Counted from the first letter of the stretch, positions 38,776-49,918 are shown. The stretch: DNA of 64,000 nt from Styela clava (GCF_964204865.1 NC_135250.1:24357395-24421394); one strand, 5' to 3'. A program made the numbers and translations. Notes: generated by a model from the sequence alone, not told the origin.

Positions 38776-39839
38776 GTTGTACTCGAAATTTTTTATCCCA
38801 TCACTGCCTTCATGTTTGTTGAACAGGTTGTTAACACGACAGTTACAATAGATGATTATCAACAAAGTCTAGAAGATGTTGATGCAGTAATGGACTGGCC
38901 TGCAGTTGCAGTGTGGGAACAAATCATGGAAGCATTTCCTGATGCTAAAGTAACAATGAGGATTTTGGTTATTCTATGTATATCCTCATTATCTTTTTGC
39001 CTACATGGGTATATATTTCTTACAAAGGCCGAAGTTTATATGGCCTGCCTATAATGTTTCCAAAGGGCACATCACACATCCACAATATAAAGATTCGGTT
39101 CATGCATCTGAAACTAATACCTGATCAAGATTCCAATACTCGTCACGAACTGGTAACCGGACAAGATGTCGCTAAGTTATTTAACTGTCTTATCAATCAG
39201 ACCAAGATCAGACTTCTTCAGACATACATAGTTCAATATATTTGTGTTAGTGTGCAGCAAGAATCTGGAATCACTTAGGATAGGTATCTGAACTCTTGCT
39301 ACAGCATCCTTGCAATATATGCATACGGATCGGCCGGCACAAAAGCATAGAAGAAGGATAAGTAGTATAGTCTCGCAAAAACCAAATCATTAATACATTT
39401 TTGGGTAACGCTTTTTGCATTACCGAAGATCAAAATTACAGAACTATATTTTTAACAGGTGATTTTGACGATTCGATCCAGTGAAGACAAATGGTTTGAA
39501 AGCGTCAAATACCAGTATGAAGTTGGAAACCAATACGCACACAATACGGAAACCAGTGGCGTATTTAGGATGTGGCAGTCATGGCTTGTGCTCGTGCCAA
39601 AACAGCGAAAAGTATTAATCATAAAAATCAACAAAATCATTTCAAATTGGGAATAACTGAAACTCGTAGTTCTAATCAAATAAATACGTACAGGTATCTC
39701 AATTCAATAATTGTCATTATAAATTGCAAACAACTATCAAAGGAGCGCATTTTTAGACTTTGCCATGGGCGCCATTTTACGCCATTTTTACGCCATTTTT
39801 ACACCACTGATTACAATAGAAAGAGAGAAATGGAAAAGG

Positions 39840-40020
39840 ACACAAGGGTATAGTGGATAAAACGTTAGACTTAACGATGATGAAATCTCAGGTTCAAATT
39901 TTGGGTTCACACGTTCACCCCCTCACCTAGGGTGTAATAACTTGGGTAGGCAGTGGCAAACCAGAACCTATATTGTAGCATTGAAGACGAATAAAAAGTT
40001 GAGAGGAACGAGATGAAAAG
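39840..40020 (+). mobile_element. Second tRNA-derived SINE in S3 intron 3
   Basis: GGGTATAGTGGATAAAACG (A box) and AGGTTCAAATTTTGGG (B box near 39,891) are spaced as in a tRNA, followed by a body with CACCTAGGGTGTAATAAC and GGTAGGCAGTGGCAAACC. The tail is purine-rich (GAGATGAAAAGAGAAAAG). It differs from the SINE in intron 1, so two families are present. Confidence 0.6.
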
Positions 40021-40269
40021 AGAAAAGAAAGAACACGTTGATGAAGGATGTAGAATGTACAGGGGCCTCCTTTGAATCAATTCATATATATTTTCATTTA
40101 AATTTTTTTTTTTCAGAAAAATTGATTTACTCTTGAAAATATATCATTTGATTGTGGGTTCAGTGTATCGCAGATTCCTAAAACGAAGCTTTCTATTTCT
40201 TAATGCTTGTCTTGGAATTCAACAATTTTCAGGAACACCAATTGAAGCTTTTATGAGGTCAGTTGCTGC

Positions 40270-42361
40270 TAGGCTTGCACGTAATTGACAAAAATCAATT
40301 CCGTAATTACGGCAAAATCAATTACGTAATGACCCCGTAATTGCGATATTTTTCCACGCATTTAAACCTATCGTAACAACCAATTGAATCCACTTTTTTT
40401 CCGAATGGGACATTGAAGTTGGGTTTTCCTATTCTTGGCAGTACTACACGCCGGCGGCAGATGTTAAAGACAACTATCAAGGAGTGAATTCAAATTAATT
40501 TTATTCTGATTTTTATCTTTTGTGTTAGCTTTGGTTTTTCTTTATCACCTTCGCAAATTAACCGTCCCATTTTTATGCGATCAATTTTATTTTATCATTA
40601 CCGACACTGGTATACGGATATTTATGGAAACGATAGTTTTTTAAAACCACCTGAGTACTGAATAAAAATTACGGGTTTCTAATTTATTAACCAACAACGA
40701 TTTCCTCGCGACGAAGACTTGTTTTTGCAGCGTTTTCTGCATTATCCGACATTACTGCCTTGTTAGCATTTTTATAATAATAATTATTGATGTCGACTTA
40801 TTGACGATATTCCTATTACCATGCTTCATTTTACATTCAATCATTTCGCGGACTGAATGTTTATAACATTATTTGCGATAAATTTAGATCAAATATTATT
40901 TATTTGCGTATAATTTAAATACCGAACTTATATGACATGCCTTCTCCGAAAATACAAAGTTATATCGCAAAACAATGCATTTTGCGACATTTATTTTACA
41001 CTCACAACATTTATTTGCTAACTCAAGTCGGCGATCCTATCGGCCAAGATTGACAAAAGTTTGGTCGAGTGCCGGTGGTATTCAAGTCGACGATAAATCA
41101 AAATAAGTTGCCGCATTTGGTAAGACAGTTAATCATATATGGCCGAAATATTGAGAGGAATTGTGAAAAACATCATGAGCAAGGCCAAGTCCGGACTGAT
41201 ATATAACGATAAAACCGTTAACAGAACATCAAGATTTTGTAATAGAAAATGGATCTCGCACAGAATAAACACACAGGCTCATATTTATTTATATATGATA
41301 GCAGTTAAATTTTCAACGGTCCGCGAGGAATCCGTCGTTTTGGTTCATTACGCAATCTCTCTTTTGTCGTCATATTGCTATTTGATAAGCGCGACATTAA
41401 TTATCATGGCGAGGTATTGGCGCGAGTGATCAATCGCTCTTTTCGCTTATTTGGTTCCAATTCGTCGCGAAAGCTCTTCGTTAAATTTCACAAGATAGTC
41501 GTGTTGAAAGGTTATGGATATTTTCCTGTTTATACCCCAAGTCTGAAATGAAACAGCCAAAAATAATATGATATTCCATGTTCATATATCCAGTGTTGAT
41601 ATTAACAATAAAGAATGGTTAAGCATTGCTAATCCACACTTGGTGGGGAATTCCCACTATTCAAACGCGTGACTATAAAATAGAATAAAATAGAAACGGA
41701 ACATATATACCATAAGTAACGGAAAACTGGAACAAGTAAATAATAAATAAAAGTAAAATGGATACAAATGTTTGATAGACCATGTTTGATAGATTGATCT
41801 CCTGCGTTCATTAGTCATTTCACCCGAAGAAGTTGAAACCGGGCGTGTTAGCGTCCATCTGTCTTAACACAATTCTTCCCCCTATCTACGGTTATATGTA
41901 CATTGGCCATGGCCATGCTAGATAAGATGCGAGAGAAGTTGAAACCAGGTGTGTTGGCGTCAATCGGTCTCAACGCAATTCTATCCCTTATCTACGGTTA
42001 AGTTGCGGGAGAAGTTAAAACCAAGTGTGTTGGCGTCAAACGGCCCTACTCAGTTCTTGCCCATTAACTACGTTAATAATTTACATTGGCCACGCCAGAT
42101 AAATTGATAATAGGTTAGTAAATGGCAACGCGTCATGCCTTCCTTCACCTACGTAACAAGAGAGAGAAAAACGGCTGCGAATACCGGAACTCTAACTTCT
42201 TCTACTTGTTGAGCTTTCATTTTCGCAATCGACGAAATTGACTGCTTTGAAGAAAGCTCGTTTCAATGCAATAATTACGACTTTACGTAATTCGTAACTT
42301 CCCTTCCGTAACTCCAAATAATTACGTAATTCCGTAAATCCGTAAATTACGTGCAAGCCTA
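40270..42361 (+). mobile_element. hAT-type element E1 in S3 intron 4 with perfect 8-bp duplication
   Basis: Ends TAGGCTTGCACGTAATT and AATTACGTGCAAGCCTA are exact inverted repeats. The 8-mer GTTGCTGC flanks both sides (40,262-40,269 and 42,362-42,369). The length of 2,092 bp and the absence of a long frame indicate a non-autonomous copy. A small frame at 41,139-41,429 shares the segment IYNDKTxNRTSRFCNRKW with the relative E2, so it may be a transposase remnant. Subterminal sequence is full of TTACG/CGTAA motifs. E1 sits only 12 bp beyond the exon 4 donor of S3. Confidence 0.9.
41825..42110 (+). repeat. Degenerate tandem triplication inside E1
   Basis: Three successive copies of GAAGTTGAAACC, GTGTTGGCGTC, CAATTCT and ATCTACGGTTA start near 41,828, 41,934 and 42,009. 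Units are unequal (about 75-105 bp). The relative E2 has only one copy of this block (near 48,600-48,665), so the amplification is specific to E1. Confidence 0.75.
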
Positions 42362-43251
42362 GTTGCTGCTATTAGATTTCTAACCAGTTCAAGTCGATCT
42401 CATCTCAAATTAAGGTGAACAATTTCAATTTTAATATGGGCTTGATTTCGTTATAACAATAAAAATTAGGTACATTGTGTCCAGAAAATATATGACCAGA
42501 ACCTTTTTGTGCTACCTAACGGTTAAAAAACAGAAATTTTTATTTCCCAAAATGAAAGAATATTAATTTCATTATTTTCAAATTTTTCTCCTATGAAGTC
42601 CTAAGGAATTTGATATTGGGAAGTACTTGAGAATCCATCGTTGCATCTCTCAGGCCCTTACTTTTAGCGCATCACTTTTCAGGCAATCAAGTTCTTTCCT
42701 TATAAAGTCTAAATATTGCATCTAACATTACAAAATGTATCAAAGCATCTAACCCAAAAAGTATACGACGCGGTAACAGACGGTCACGGACAGGCCCGGT
42801 GTTTACAGACCACTGCAATAAACCAATCAATTTCTCACCCGATTGGTTCTTACTTTATCACGTAAAGTTCGACGCACAACGTAATTCTACATATGAATAT
42901 TTCACTTGTACGCTTTTGAAATCAATATCATTCTTTTTCATCAGGTCCCGATATCGGCAACACAACTTATACGTCGAGTCAACATGTCCGAGTAGCAAAC
43001 TTTTGATTTATAACGTTAAGGATGGCTGGGGACCATTGTGCAAATTTCTAAATAAGAAAATCCCGGACAAACCTTTCCCAAGGGAAAACATTAAAGCCGA
43101 AATGACCCACAAACTGTTGGCCAATAAATGGGAACACGATTGTGGATTGATGGAAGATTTACACAGACGATTCACAATACTATTGGGAACACTGGTTTTC
43201 CTAATAATCGCGATTATATCTTATGTTGTTATGAAAGATTTTGAAAATTAA

Positions 43252-44394
43252 AAGTCCCTTTTCAAATATATTTATATATACATCGCCAATTCTGAGTATT
43301 TATGAACAGTGCTTCATAGATTCAAATGATTCAAGCCTCAAAGTGACTCTCCGACCACCTGAACGTGATTTAACTTTTTCAATTCCGCCGGGACCTGAAA
43401 TTAAGGACCGATCCTGAAAAGTCGTGCCGAAAAAGCATTGGGATGGGACAAGATGGTATTCTACCAGAATAGCTAGCTTATATATTTATCCGCCAGCATG
43501 TCTGGAACTGCGGTCAGAAATTTTCAAACGCCTGGTAATATGGATTTCTGTTGTTCAATCCCACTGGGACAATCTCAAGAATAAATACCGTTAGCACACA
43601 TATGTTCCAAAAGGGAAAAATATGATGAGAAACAACATTAATCCATGTCAGATACCTTATACACTCAATCTGATTTGTTTTCAATAATTATTATAAATCG
43701 GCATTGGGAGGGTATTAAGCCTCGGAAAAAATTTTGGGAAAGTTTTTGAAGAGTAAAATTTGATTTACCTCCCCGATTAATGTCGTATTAAAAATTGTCG
43801 AAAACTCTCTAACTTTTTTTAGCTATAAATTTTGATAAAGAGTAATGATACCGATGTATATGTTGTCGAATACATGAGTAATCCCAGTTTGATATGATGA
43901 AATAACGTTGATTAACGTGAGATGGAAAGTTTCGTGTCATAATGTGAAGGGGACTCATATTTTTTTCTTTCGCTCGAGCCTCTGACTCATTTAACTCATT
44001 AGTATTCAGTTGTATTATGGCAAATAAATGGGATGTCCCGGGAATTTACAAACTTGTTGACCGTCTCAGACTTTCAAGCCGCGAAAATTAACTTTGTTTT
44101 CATAATTTCAACATGGAATTGGGTACATTTGGGGATTAATTGCTACAGTATTAAACTCGTTACAATAATGTGATGCAATGTTTAAAAAATAAATAAAATT
44201 AAAAACATAAATACAAAACATTTTATACAAAATCATATTAACATCCAAAAATATTCATTGGAATTGTAACAGGAAAATTTGACAATTAGTGGTATTTGTT
44301 TAATTAATGTAAATTTATTTAAATGCAAATCTAAATCAATAATTGTTTCTTTAATGTGATTCTACATATATATTATACAATTTTCCTCCCCCTT
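43252..44394. other. Spacer between convergent S3 and M1
   Basis: The first 100 bp (ATCGCCAATTCTGAGTATTT to GATTCAAGCCTCAAAG) are the inverse of the 3' flank of S5. The last 300 bp (AATCTAAATCAATAATTGTT and around) match the 3' flank of M5 at 60,100-60,334. The middle holds nothing I recognise. Confidence 0.7.
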
Positions 44395-45185
44395 TTATGC
44401 AGATATTGCTATTAATCTAGGGCACTCAACATTATTGTTAGATTTGAGAACATATTTATGTTTGCATGGATCGGAATCGTCAGGCATCGCTTCTTACTCG
44501 TCTGGAAGAATGGCAGTTTGCATGCTGAAAAACATAAACATAGACAGTTATTGTTGCGTGCGCTACAGCGGTACTAAGGTTACTAATTTTACATTCGGTA
44601 AAAAGATTATTTATGACAATCATCATCATAACTAACTGCGTGTAACCTATCCAATAATTAAATTTGATAATCACTTACTTGTTACAGCAAGATGTGGCAA
44701 CAGTTTCAATTATTCGATAAACTATGAACAGTTGAGATGGGAGATGTTCATTGGAATTTTTTCATTTTGGTGAAACCGGGTGGACATGATGGTGGAAGAT
44801 TATTACGATCAATATCTTCAAATAAGGTTTCAACTTCATCAGGTCCAGGCAATCCATATGCTGTCAGTAGCGAACAGTTTAGATGAATCTGTATAAATGT
44901 AATAAACAAATGTGTTTAAAAGGTTATTTTTGTTAAACAGCAATCCATGAAAGAGTACAAATACATACGTGATAAGCTGCAATGTTGCATCGACATTCAA
45001 CGCAAGGTCCGACGTTCCACACCTCACCAACTTCATAGAAATTCGTAAATATACCTAAAAAAGATGTTGGAGTGTATTTACACCTTTTATCTCCTGATAT
45101 ATCGTAGGTACAACTGGCGCTGATGCATCCAACAATCGCAAATGAGATCAAAGTTATGAAAACAGCTTTTAACAGAGTATTTCAT
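44395..45185 (-). pseudogene. M1: broken beta-microseminoprotein-like gene
   Basis: Exon equivalents are 44,969-45,185, 44,679-44,888 and 44,395-44,524, all with good splice sites. Three independent lesions are visible. A 2-bp deletion just after the ATG shifts the signal-peptide frame. One extra base in exon 2 (an A run after AAAATG) causes a second shift. A TAA at 44,494-44,496 in exon 3 replaces the conserved Cys codon of DEC. The TATA box is also worn (TATATAAG elsewhere, here CGCTAAG, about 45,322-45,329). Downstream of the lesions the Cys-rich pattern (GPCVECRC, NCS, SCC) is still readable, so the loss is fairly recent. Confidence 0.85.
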
Positions 45186-45330
45186 CTTGTTTGTAAGAAA
45201 CAAATTCAATATTTCGAGCAAAACAAATTTTGAATCTTCAACACAGTTCAGAAATCAGTGTGGAGAGAACTAATTTATACAGAAATAATTTCAATTGTGC
45301 TGTGTTGGGCATAATCACTGTCTTAGCGAT

Positions 45331-45376
45331 TTTCTCTGTTTTCAGTTTGTTCACAAATCACGAGAGTGCAAGTAGT
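45331..45376 (-). promoter_or_regulatory. Conserved upstream block of M1 (shared with M4 and M5)
   Basis: On the minus strand it reads ACTTGCACTCTCGTGATTTG followed by TGAACAAACTGAAAA. The same block lies just upstream of the TATA box in M4 and M5. In those it contains TTGTAAACAA, a forkhead-type site. Here that core has changed to TGTGAACAA. Confidence 0.5.
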
Positions 45377-46004
45377 CACTTTTGTTTTTTGAAATAGATA
45401 CCTTTTACGATGAGCTGACGGAAGTAGTTTAGAAAGTCCTAATTTATTTATAGAAACATATCTCTGTATTACTAATCTGTTTACCAAAATTTTGTAATTT
45501 CTTTCTGTCGGTTTTATGTTTTTATCCTAATACATTTAGCTTTTTATTTTCGATATGGAAAATTCCAATCGGATGAAATCTCGTAAACAACTTTCATTTG
45601 GGTCAATTATTTCACTTTTTGTAAATCTAATTAATACTGATCACTACTAATTTGAACCGAAAGTAAAAGCTGGAAATCTAGTATAAAAGTTATTTATAAT
45701 AATCTGTAATTCTGTTTATTTTTACACTGTAATGTTTAATTTGGGAATTAAAAAGAAATTGAATTAAAAAAACACATTCCATCATACAAAAACATTCTCG
45801 TCAATGAAATCCAAAAGCAAAGTCGGTTCATTTCTTTGGCGCCAACATCAGCCGAGCGCAACAACAACAGTCCGAGGCCAAAAATGTTTCATTGGAACAT
45901 GTGAAAACAATCAAAATTTGTAGTAACTAATAAACAATCACAAATATTAATAATATTAATTGTCATTTTGTTTCACAAAAATTCAGAATGAGAACAATGT
46001 AATA

Positions 46005-46772
46005 CAGGGTGGGCCAAAGTTGCGAGGTTGAAGGGCCGCAAAAACTTTTGAATAGGTCTCGCGGGCCGCAGTCGTAGAAAACCCAAAAGTGATCAAAACA
46101 TGGCGAGTTTACTCACTGTAGATATATTTAGGAATGAGAATTTAATGGTTCTAATCAGTTTTTCAAGGAAACTATATAAAGCCTTTAGTTATTTTTAAAA
46201 AAAATTCCCGAGAAATATCGTGGTATTTTCGGTATCTTTCGTGTTTGCTTTTGTAATGTCGCTTAAAATTATATTCTTTCGTGACAAATATTACTTGAAA
46301 ACACACCAGACACTGTGGGTAAGGAAATACGTTTACTCTCAGTTTACTTCGGTCACCTTTTTGTACACTCATCGCGTGATGAATGTTTTACTTATAGCGT
46401 GAGCAGGCCTAGTGCTACCGTCAAAAAACAACCCAGTTCGTCTAAGTTAGAACCTCGGACCCGGATAAAAAAAATAACTGGATCGCGCGGCGCTGAGTCA
46501 GATCTGCGGTTTGTCACTGCTTTCACATGGCCAACGCTTGAAAATAGAGGAATGTTTTAGACGTTTATAGATACAACAATGGAATTCCGTAATTTTAACA
46601 AACATCAATCCCGACATCTGATCAGGAAAAGGACTATTCCTAGTTGGAATAGTTTAAAAATTATTCAAAATTGTTCTGCTAATTAATACAAGTATCTGTC
46701 AATGGTTTAGTAGTGTACGCTAAAATTTTTCTGCGGGCGGCACGGAATGTGTCCGCAGTTTGGACCACCCTG
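46005..46772. mobile_element. hAT-type MITE with perfect 8-bp duplication
   Basis: Ends CAGGGTGGGCCAAAGTTGCG and CCGCAGTTTGGACCACCCTG are inverted repeats with a few mismatches. Both sides are flanked by ATGTAATA (45,997-46,004 and 46,773-46,780). The length is 768 bp and there is no long coding frame. The duplicated region near 62,550-62,575 has an uninterrupted ACAATGTAATTATATGTAAT, the paralogous empty site. Confidence 0.9.
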
Positions 46773-47198
46773 ATGTAATATATATCTATATTAACTCAAT
46801 TCAGATTCTACCATTATTATGAACATGAAGGCTTGAAGTTTTAGATATGCAGTAATCTAGTTGTCGCTGTATAGTTGTTTTATTATTATACTACTAAAAA
46901 CGAAACGAAGACAAAAAATTGAAACTTTTCCATAATATTTCTTCAGTTCTGACGCTCACAAATAAATCTAATTTCGTATCTTACGTGAAACTAATTGGAA
47001 TGTAACTAAAAGTAGTCGCAACTATAAAATAAGAAACTATTTCTAATTTATGGAAAACAAGTGAGTAACGTTTCATTTATTAGAAAAGTTCTTATCCCAG
47101 AAACATATAAAAAGAATAAGTGTTTTTACTTTCGTTATCGTGAACGAAAATAACACGACAGACCGAATCGCATTTATTTTTTTCCGTTCCGGGAAAGG

Positions 47199-47206
47199 TA
47201 TAAGAG
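47199..47206 (+). promoter_or_regulatory. TATA box of M2
   Basis: TATAAGAG lies 148 bp before the M2 ATG. Thirty-odd bases later ATGTCAAATACAACACAACT matches ATGTCAGATACAGCACAATT at the same place in M4, which marks the likely transcription start region. Confidence 0.6.
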
Positions 47207-47346
47207 GCTGCGAATATGTCAAATACAACACAACTAAACTTTTCTGTGTAAATTGAATAACTTCAATAGTTTTCAACTTTCTGAACTGTCTTATATAATC
47301 GAAATCCTATTTGCTTGAGTTGCTGAATTCGTTTCTTACAAACAAG

Positions 47347-49778
47347 ATGAAATACTCCTCGATAAAAGCTATTTTCGGATCTTTGATCTCATTTGCAATT
47401 GTTGGATGCATCAACGCCAGTTGTACCTACGATATATCAGGAGATACCTGGTGTAGACACACATCAACTACTCCTACAAGTAGATTTACAAATTTTTATG
47501 AAGTTGGTGAAGTGTGGAACGATGGACCATGTGTTGAATGTCGATGCCATCCCGTAACTTACAGAGTATGTATTAGTAAATATTGACTAGTATTGGACAC
47601 AAAGTCCATATGCACTTCCTATAAATTGTTTTGTTTTTATTATGTTGATTTTGTTGTAAAAAAATCTCCTTTCTCAGCAACTACAGGTACAATTGCTTTG
47701 AAATTTTCGGAGGTTAAAGATTGTTGTAATCATTAGAAGGCTAAAACTTTTATATTCTGTGGGCTCTATGGGATTCCTTTTTCAATCTGAAGTTTTAGGT
47801 GATAACGTCATCAAATTTAAAAAGTGCGCATTAGGCCGCATTTCAGCGAATTAGGGAGAACTACCGTTAAAGATTTGATACCGATACTACTCCGTCTTGG
47901 CTTTCGTGCCCTTATCTTCTGGCATTGTTCTCTTGTTTTCTTGAGAAAATATAACGTTTTTAAAATGTCATTCATTAACTTTGATACAGACTCATTTAAA
48001 CTGTTCGCTACTCGTGGAAGATGGAAAGACTGGACCGGATGAAGTTGAAACCTACTTTATAAATCTTGGCAACGTCTATCCAACATCATGTCCGTTCGCC
48101 TTCACCCAAGTTACTGACTCCAACAAACATCTCGCATCCCAGCTGTTTGTTGTTTATCGATTTGTTGACACTGTTGCCACATCTTGCTGTGACAGGTGGG
48201 TAAATCTAACATTTAATGGTAGAGTTACGTGCGCTTTAATTTAATGCAATTAATTCTGATAGACTATGAAACTTATTGTATTAGTGAAGTATGTGTACAG
48301 TCTAGGCTTGCACGTAATTTACGGATTTACGGAATTACGGAATTATTTCGAGTTACGTAAGCGAAGTAACGAATTACGTAAAGTCGTAATTATTGGTCGA
48401 GTACTTTCGCGATTGAAACGAGCTCTCTTCAGAGCAGTCAATTCCGTTAATTGTAAAAAATTAAGTTTAATAAGTAGAAGTTAGAGTTCCGGTATTAGGA
48501 GCCGTTTTTCTCTCTCTTGTTACGCAGGTGGGGAAGGCATAACGCGTTGCCATTTACTAACCTATCATCACTTTATCTAGCATGGCCAAAGTACATATTA
48601 AACTTAGATAAGGGATAGAATTGTGTTGAGACCGATGGACGCCAACACACCTGGTTTCAACTTCTTCGGGTGAAATGACTAACGAATGTAAGAGATCAAC
48701 TTATCAAACATGGTCTATTTGTAAATGCCGTGATAATTAATGTCGCGCTTATCAAACAACAATATGACGACGGAAGAGAAATTGCGTAATAAACCAACGC
48801 AACTTACTTAGGTAGTTTTTTCGGCATCGGTAAATCGATTGAGACGGCAGAGAAAACGAAACGACGGGATTTCCCGTGTTTATTCTGCGCGAGAACCATT
48901 TTCTATTACAAAATCTTGATGTTCTGTTACCGGTTTTATCGTTATATATCTGTCCAGACTTGGCCTTGCTCAATATGTTTTTCACAATACCTCGCTATAT
49001 TTTGGCCAAATATGATTAACTGTCTTTACCGAAAGTGGCAACTTATTTTGATTTATCGTCGACTCGAATACCGCCGGCACTCGACCAAACTTGTGTCAAT
49101 CTTGGCCGATAGGATTGTCGACTTGAGTTAGAAAAATAAATTAATATTTTCGTGAGTGCAAAATAAATGTCACAAAATGCATTGTTTTGCGATATAACTT
49201 TGTATTTTCGGAGAAGGCATGTCATATAATTACGGTATTAATATCCGTATACCAGTGTTGGTAATGATAAAATTGATCGCATGAAATTGGGTGATAAAGA
49301 AAAATCAAAGCTAACACAAAAGATAAAAATCAGAATAAAATTAATTTGAATTCACTCCTTGATATTTGTCTTTAACATCTGTCGCCGGCGTGTAGTACTG
49401 CCAGGAATATGGAAACGAAACTTCGATGTCCCATTCGGAATAGAAGTGGATTCAATTGGTTGTTATGATAGGTTTAAATGTGTGAAAAAAATATTGCAAT
49501 TACGGGGTCATTACGTAATCGATTTGGCCGTAATTACGGAATTGATTTTTGTCAATTACGTGCAAGCCTAGTGTACACATCAAGTCTATAGAGGTTTTAC
49601 AACACTTTTTGTCGATAATTCATTTAATATCTGGTTTATGTTTTGCAGAATGCAACTTGCCGTCCTACCAGACGACTGCGAAGCAATACCTGACGATTCC
49701 GATCAATGTATATTTAAATTTGTTTTGAAATCCAACAATAATATTGAGTGCTCTGGAAATATGGCAATGTCTGGATAA
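47347..49778 (+). CDS. M2: secreted 12-cysteine beta-microseminoprotein-like protein, intact
   Basis: Three exons, 47,347-47,565, 47,990-48,195 and 49,649-49,778, introns in phases 0 and 2, 184 aa. The N-terminus is a signal peptide (KAIFGSLISFAIVGC.., cleavage probably after INA near residue 24). The mature protein has 12 Cys. GPCVECRC, SCC and the C-terminal DDCEAIP..QC..EC follow the ten-Cys order of beta-microseminoprotein (PSP94), known as a small secreted two-domain protein. Exon 2 inserts about 60 residues with two further Cys and an N-C-S glycosylation sequon between the two halves. No enzyme motif is present, so a ligand or binding role outside the cell is likely but not shown. Intron 2 hosts an hAT element, and intron 1 an old repeat. 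AATAAA at 49,913-49,918 is the likely poly(A) signal. It is divergent with M1 and convergent with the S6 fragment. Confidence 0.8.
47705..47915 (+). repeat. Intronic repeat in M2 intron 1, shared with S1 intron 3
   Basis: GGTTAAAGATTGTTG, GTGATAACGTCATCAAA and GATACCGATACTACTCC align in order with 29,340-29,580. No inverted ends or coding capacity were seen. Confidence 0.45.
48303..49570 (-). mobile_element. hAT-type element E2 in M2 intron 2
   Basis: Its ends are the same TAGGCTTGCACGTAATT inverted repeats as E1, and the interior matches E1 in reverse orientation, for example GTAGTACTGCCAGGAATA and TGGCCGATAGGATTG. Its length is 1,268 bp. Flanks GTGTACAG (plus two extra bases, TC) and GTGTACAC suggest a slightly altered 8-bp duplication. 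On the minus strand it holds a small frame with SGQIYNDKTGNRTSRFCNR, shared with E1. It lies wholly within intron 2, about 110 bp after the donor, and M2 remains intact. Confidence 0.85.
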
Positions 49779-49912
49779 AAGAGAAAAGTCAAATTTTAAG
49801 AAACAATCAATTTACATTAAATAAATAGTGTTAATTATCGCACATTTTTTAGTTGAAATTTGTGTGTAACAATATTCCTTGGTTCGTACGTTGATATATA
49901 GTACATGTGCTC

Positions 49913-49918
49913 AATAAA
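49913..49918 (+). terminator. Poly(A) signal AATAAA of M2
   Basis: AATAAA lies 135 bp after the stop of M2. It is a canonical signal, inferred by position only. Confidence 0.45.

Larger units (their letters stand above)
38258..43251 (+). pseudogene. S3: sulfotransferase-like copy with lost ATG and lost donor, otherwise open
   Basis: Exons correspond to 38,258-38,386, 38,827-38,949, 39,459-39,541, 40,117-40,257 and 42,945-43,251. All five stay open. Two lesions are visible. The start codon reads ATA (38,258-38,260), with no in-frame ATG between it and the upstream TGA. After exon 3 the expected GT (39,542-39,543) is CA. A cryptic donor, CA|GTATGA, at 39,515 would end exon 3 nine codons earlier in the same phase, so splicing could still give a frame-preserving product. 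QKTGT, DWPAVAVW and RSSEDKWFES are present. The C-terminus (LGTLVFLIIAIISYVV) belongs to the second anchor type shared with S5 and S6. An hAT element is inserted in intron 4, and two tRNA-like SINEs lie in introns 1 and 3. It could be a recent pseudogene, or a gene using a non-AUG or upstream-exon start. Confidence 0.7.
45186..47346. other. Divergent intergenic region M1/M2, duplicated at 61.1-63.1 kb
   Basis: Long matches to 61,140-63,130 include ACATTCTCGTCAATGAAA, AAAGCAAAGTCGGTTCATTT, GTCCGAGGCCAAAAATG versus GCCCGAGGCCAAAAACG, and ACGTGAAACTAAT. It contains the head-to-head promoters of M1 and M2 and, in the middle, an hAT element missing from the duplicate. No exon was seen. Confidence 0.75.

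Noticed and set aside
44435-44635. Plus-strand frame across M1 exon 3
   Set aside because: Antisense shadow of the M1 pseudogene.
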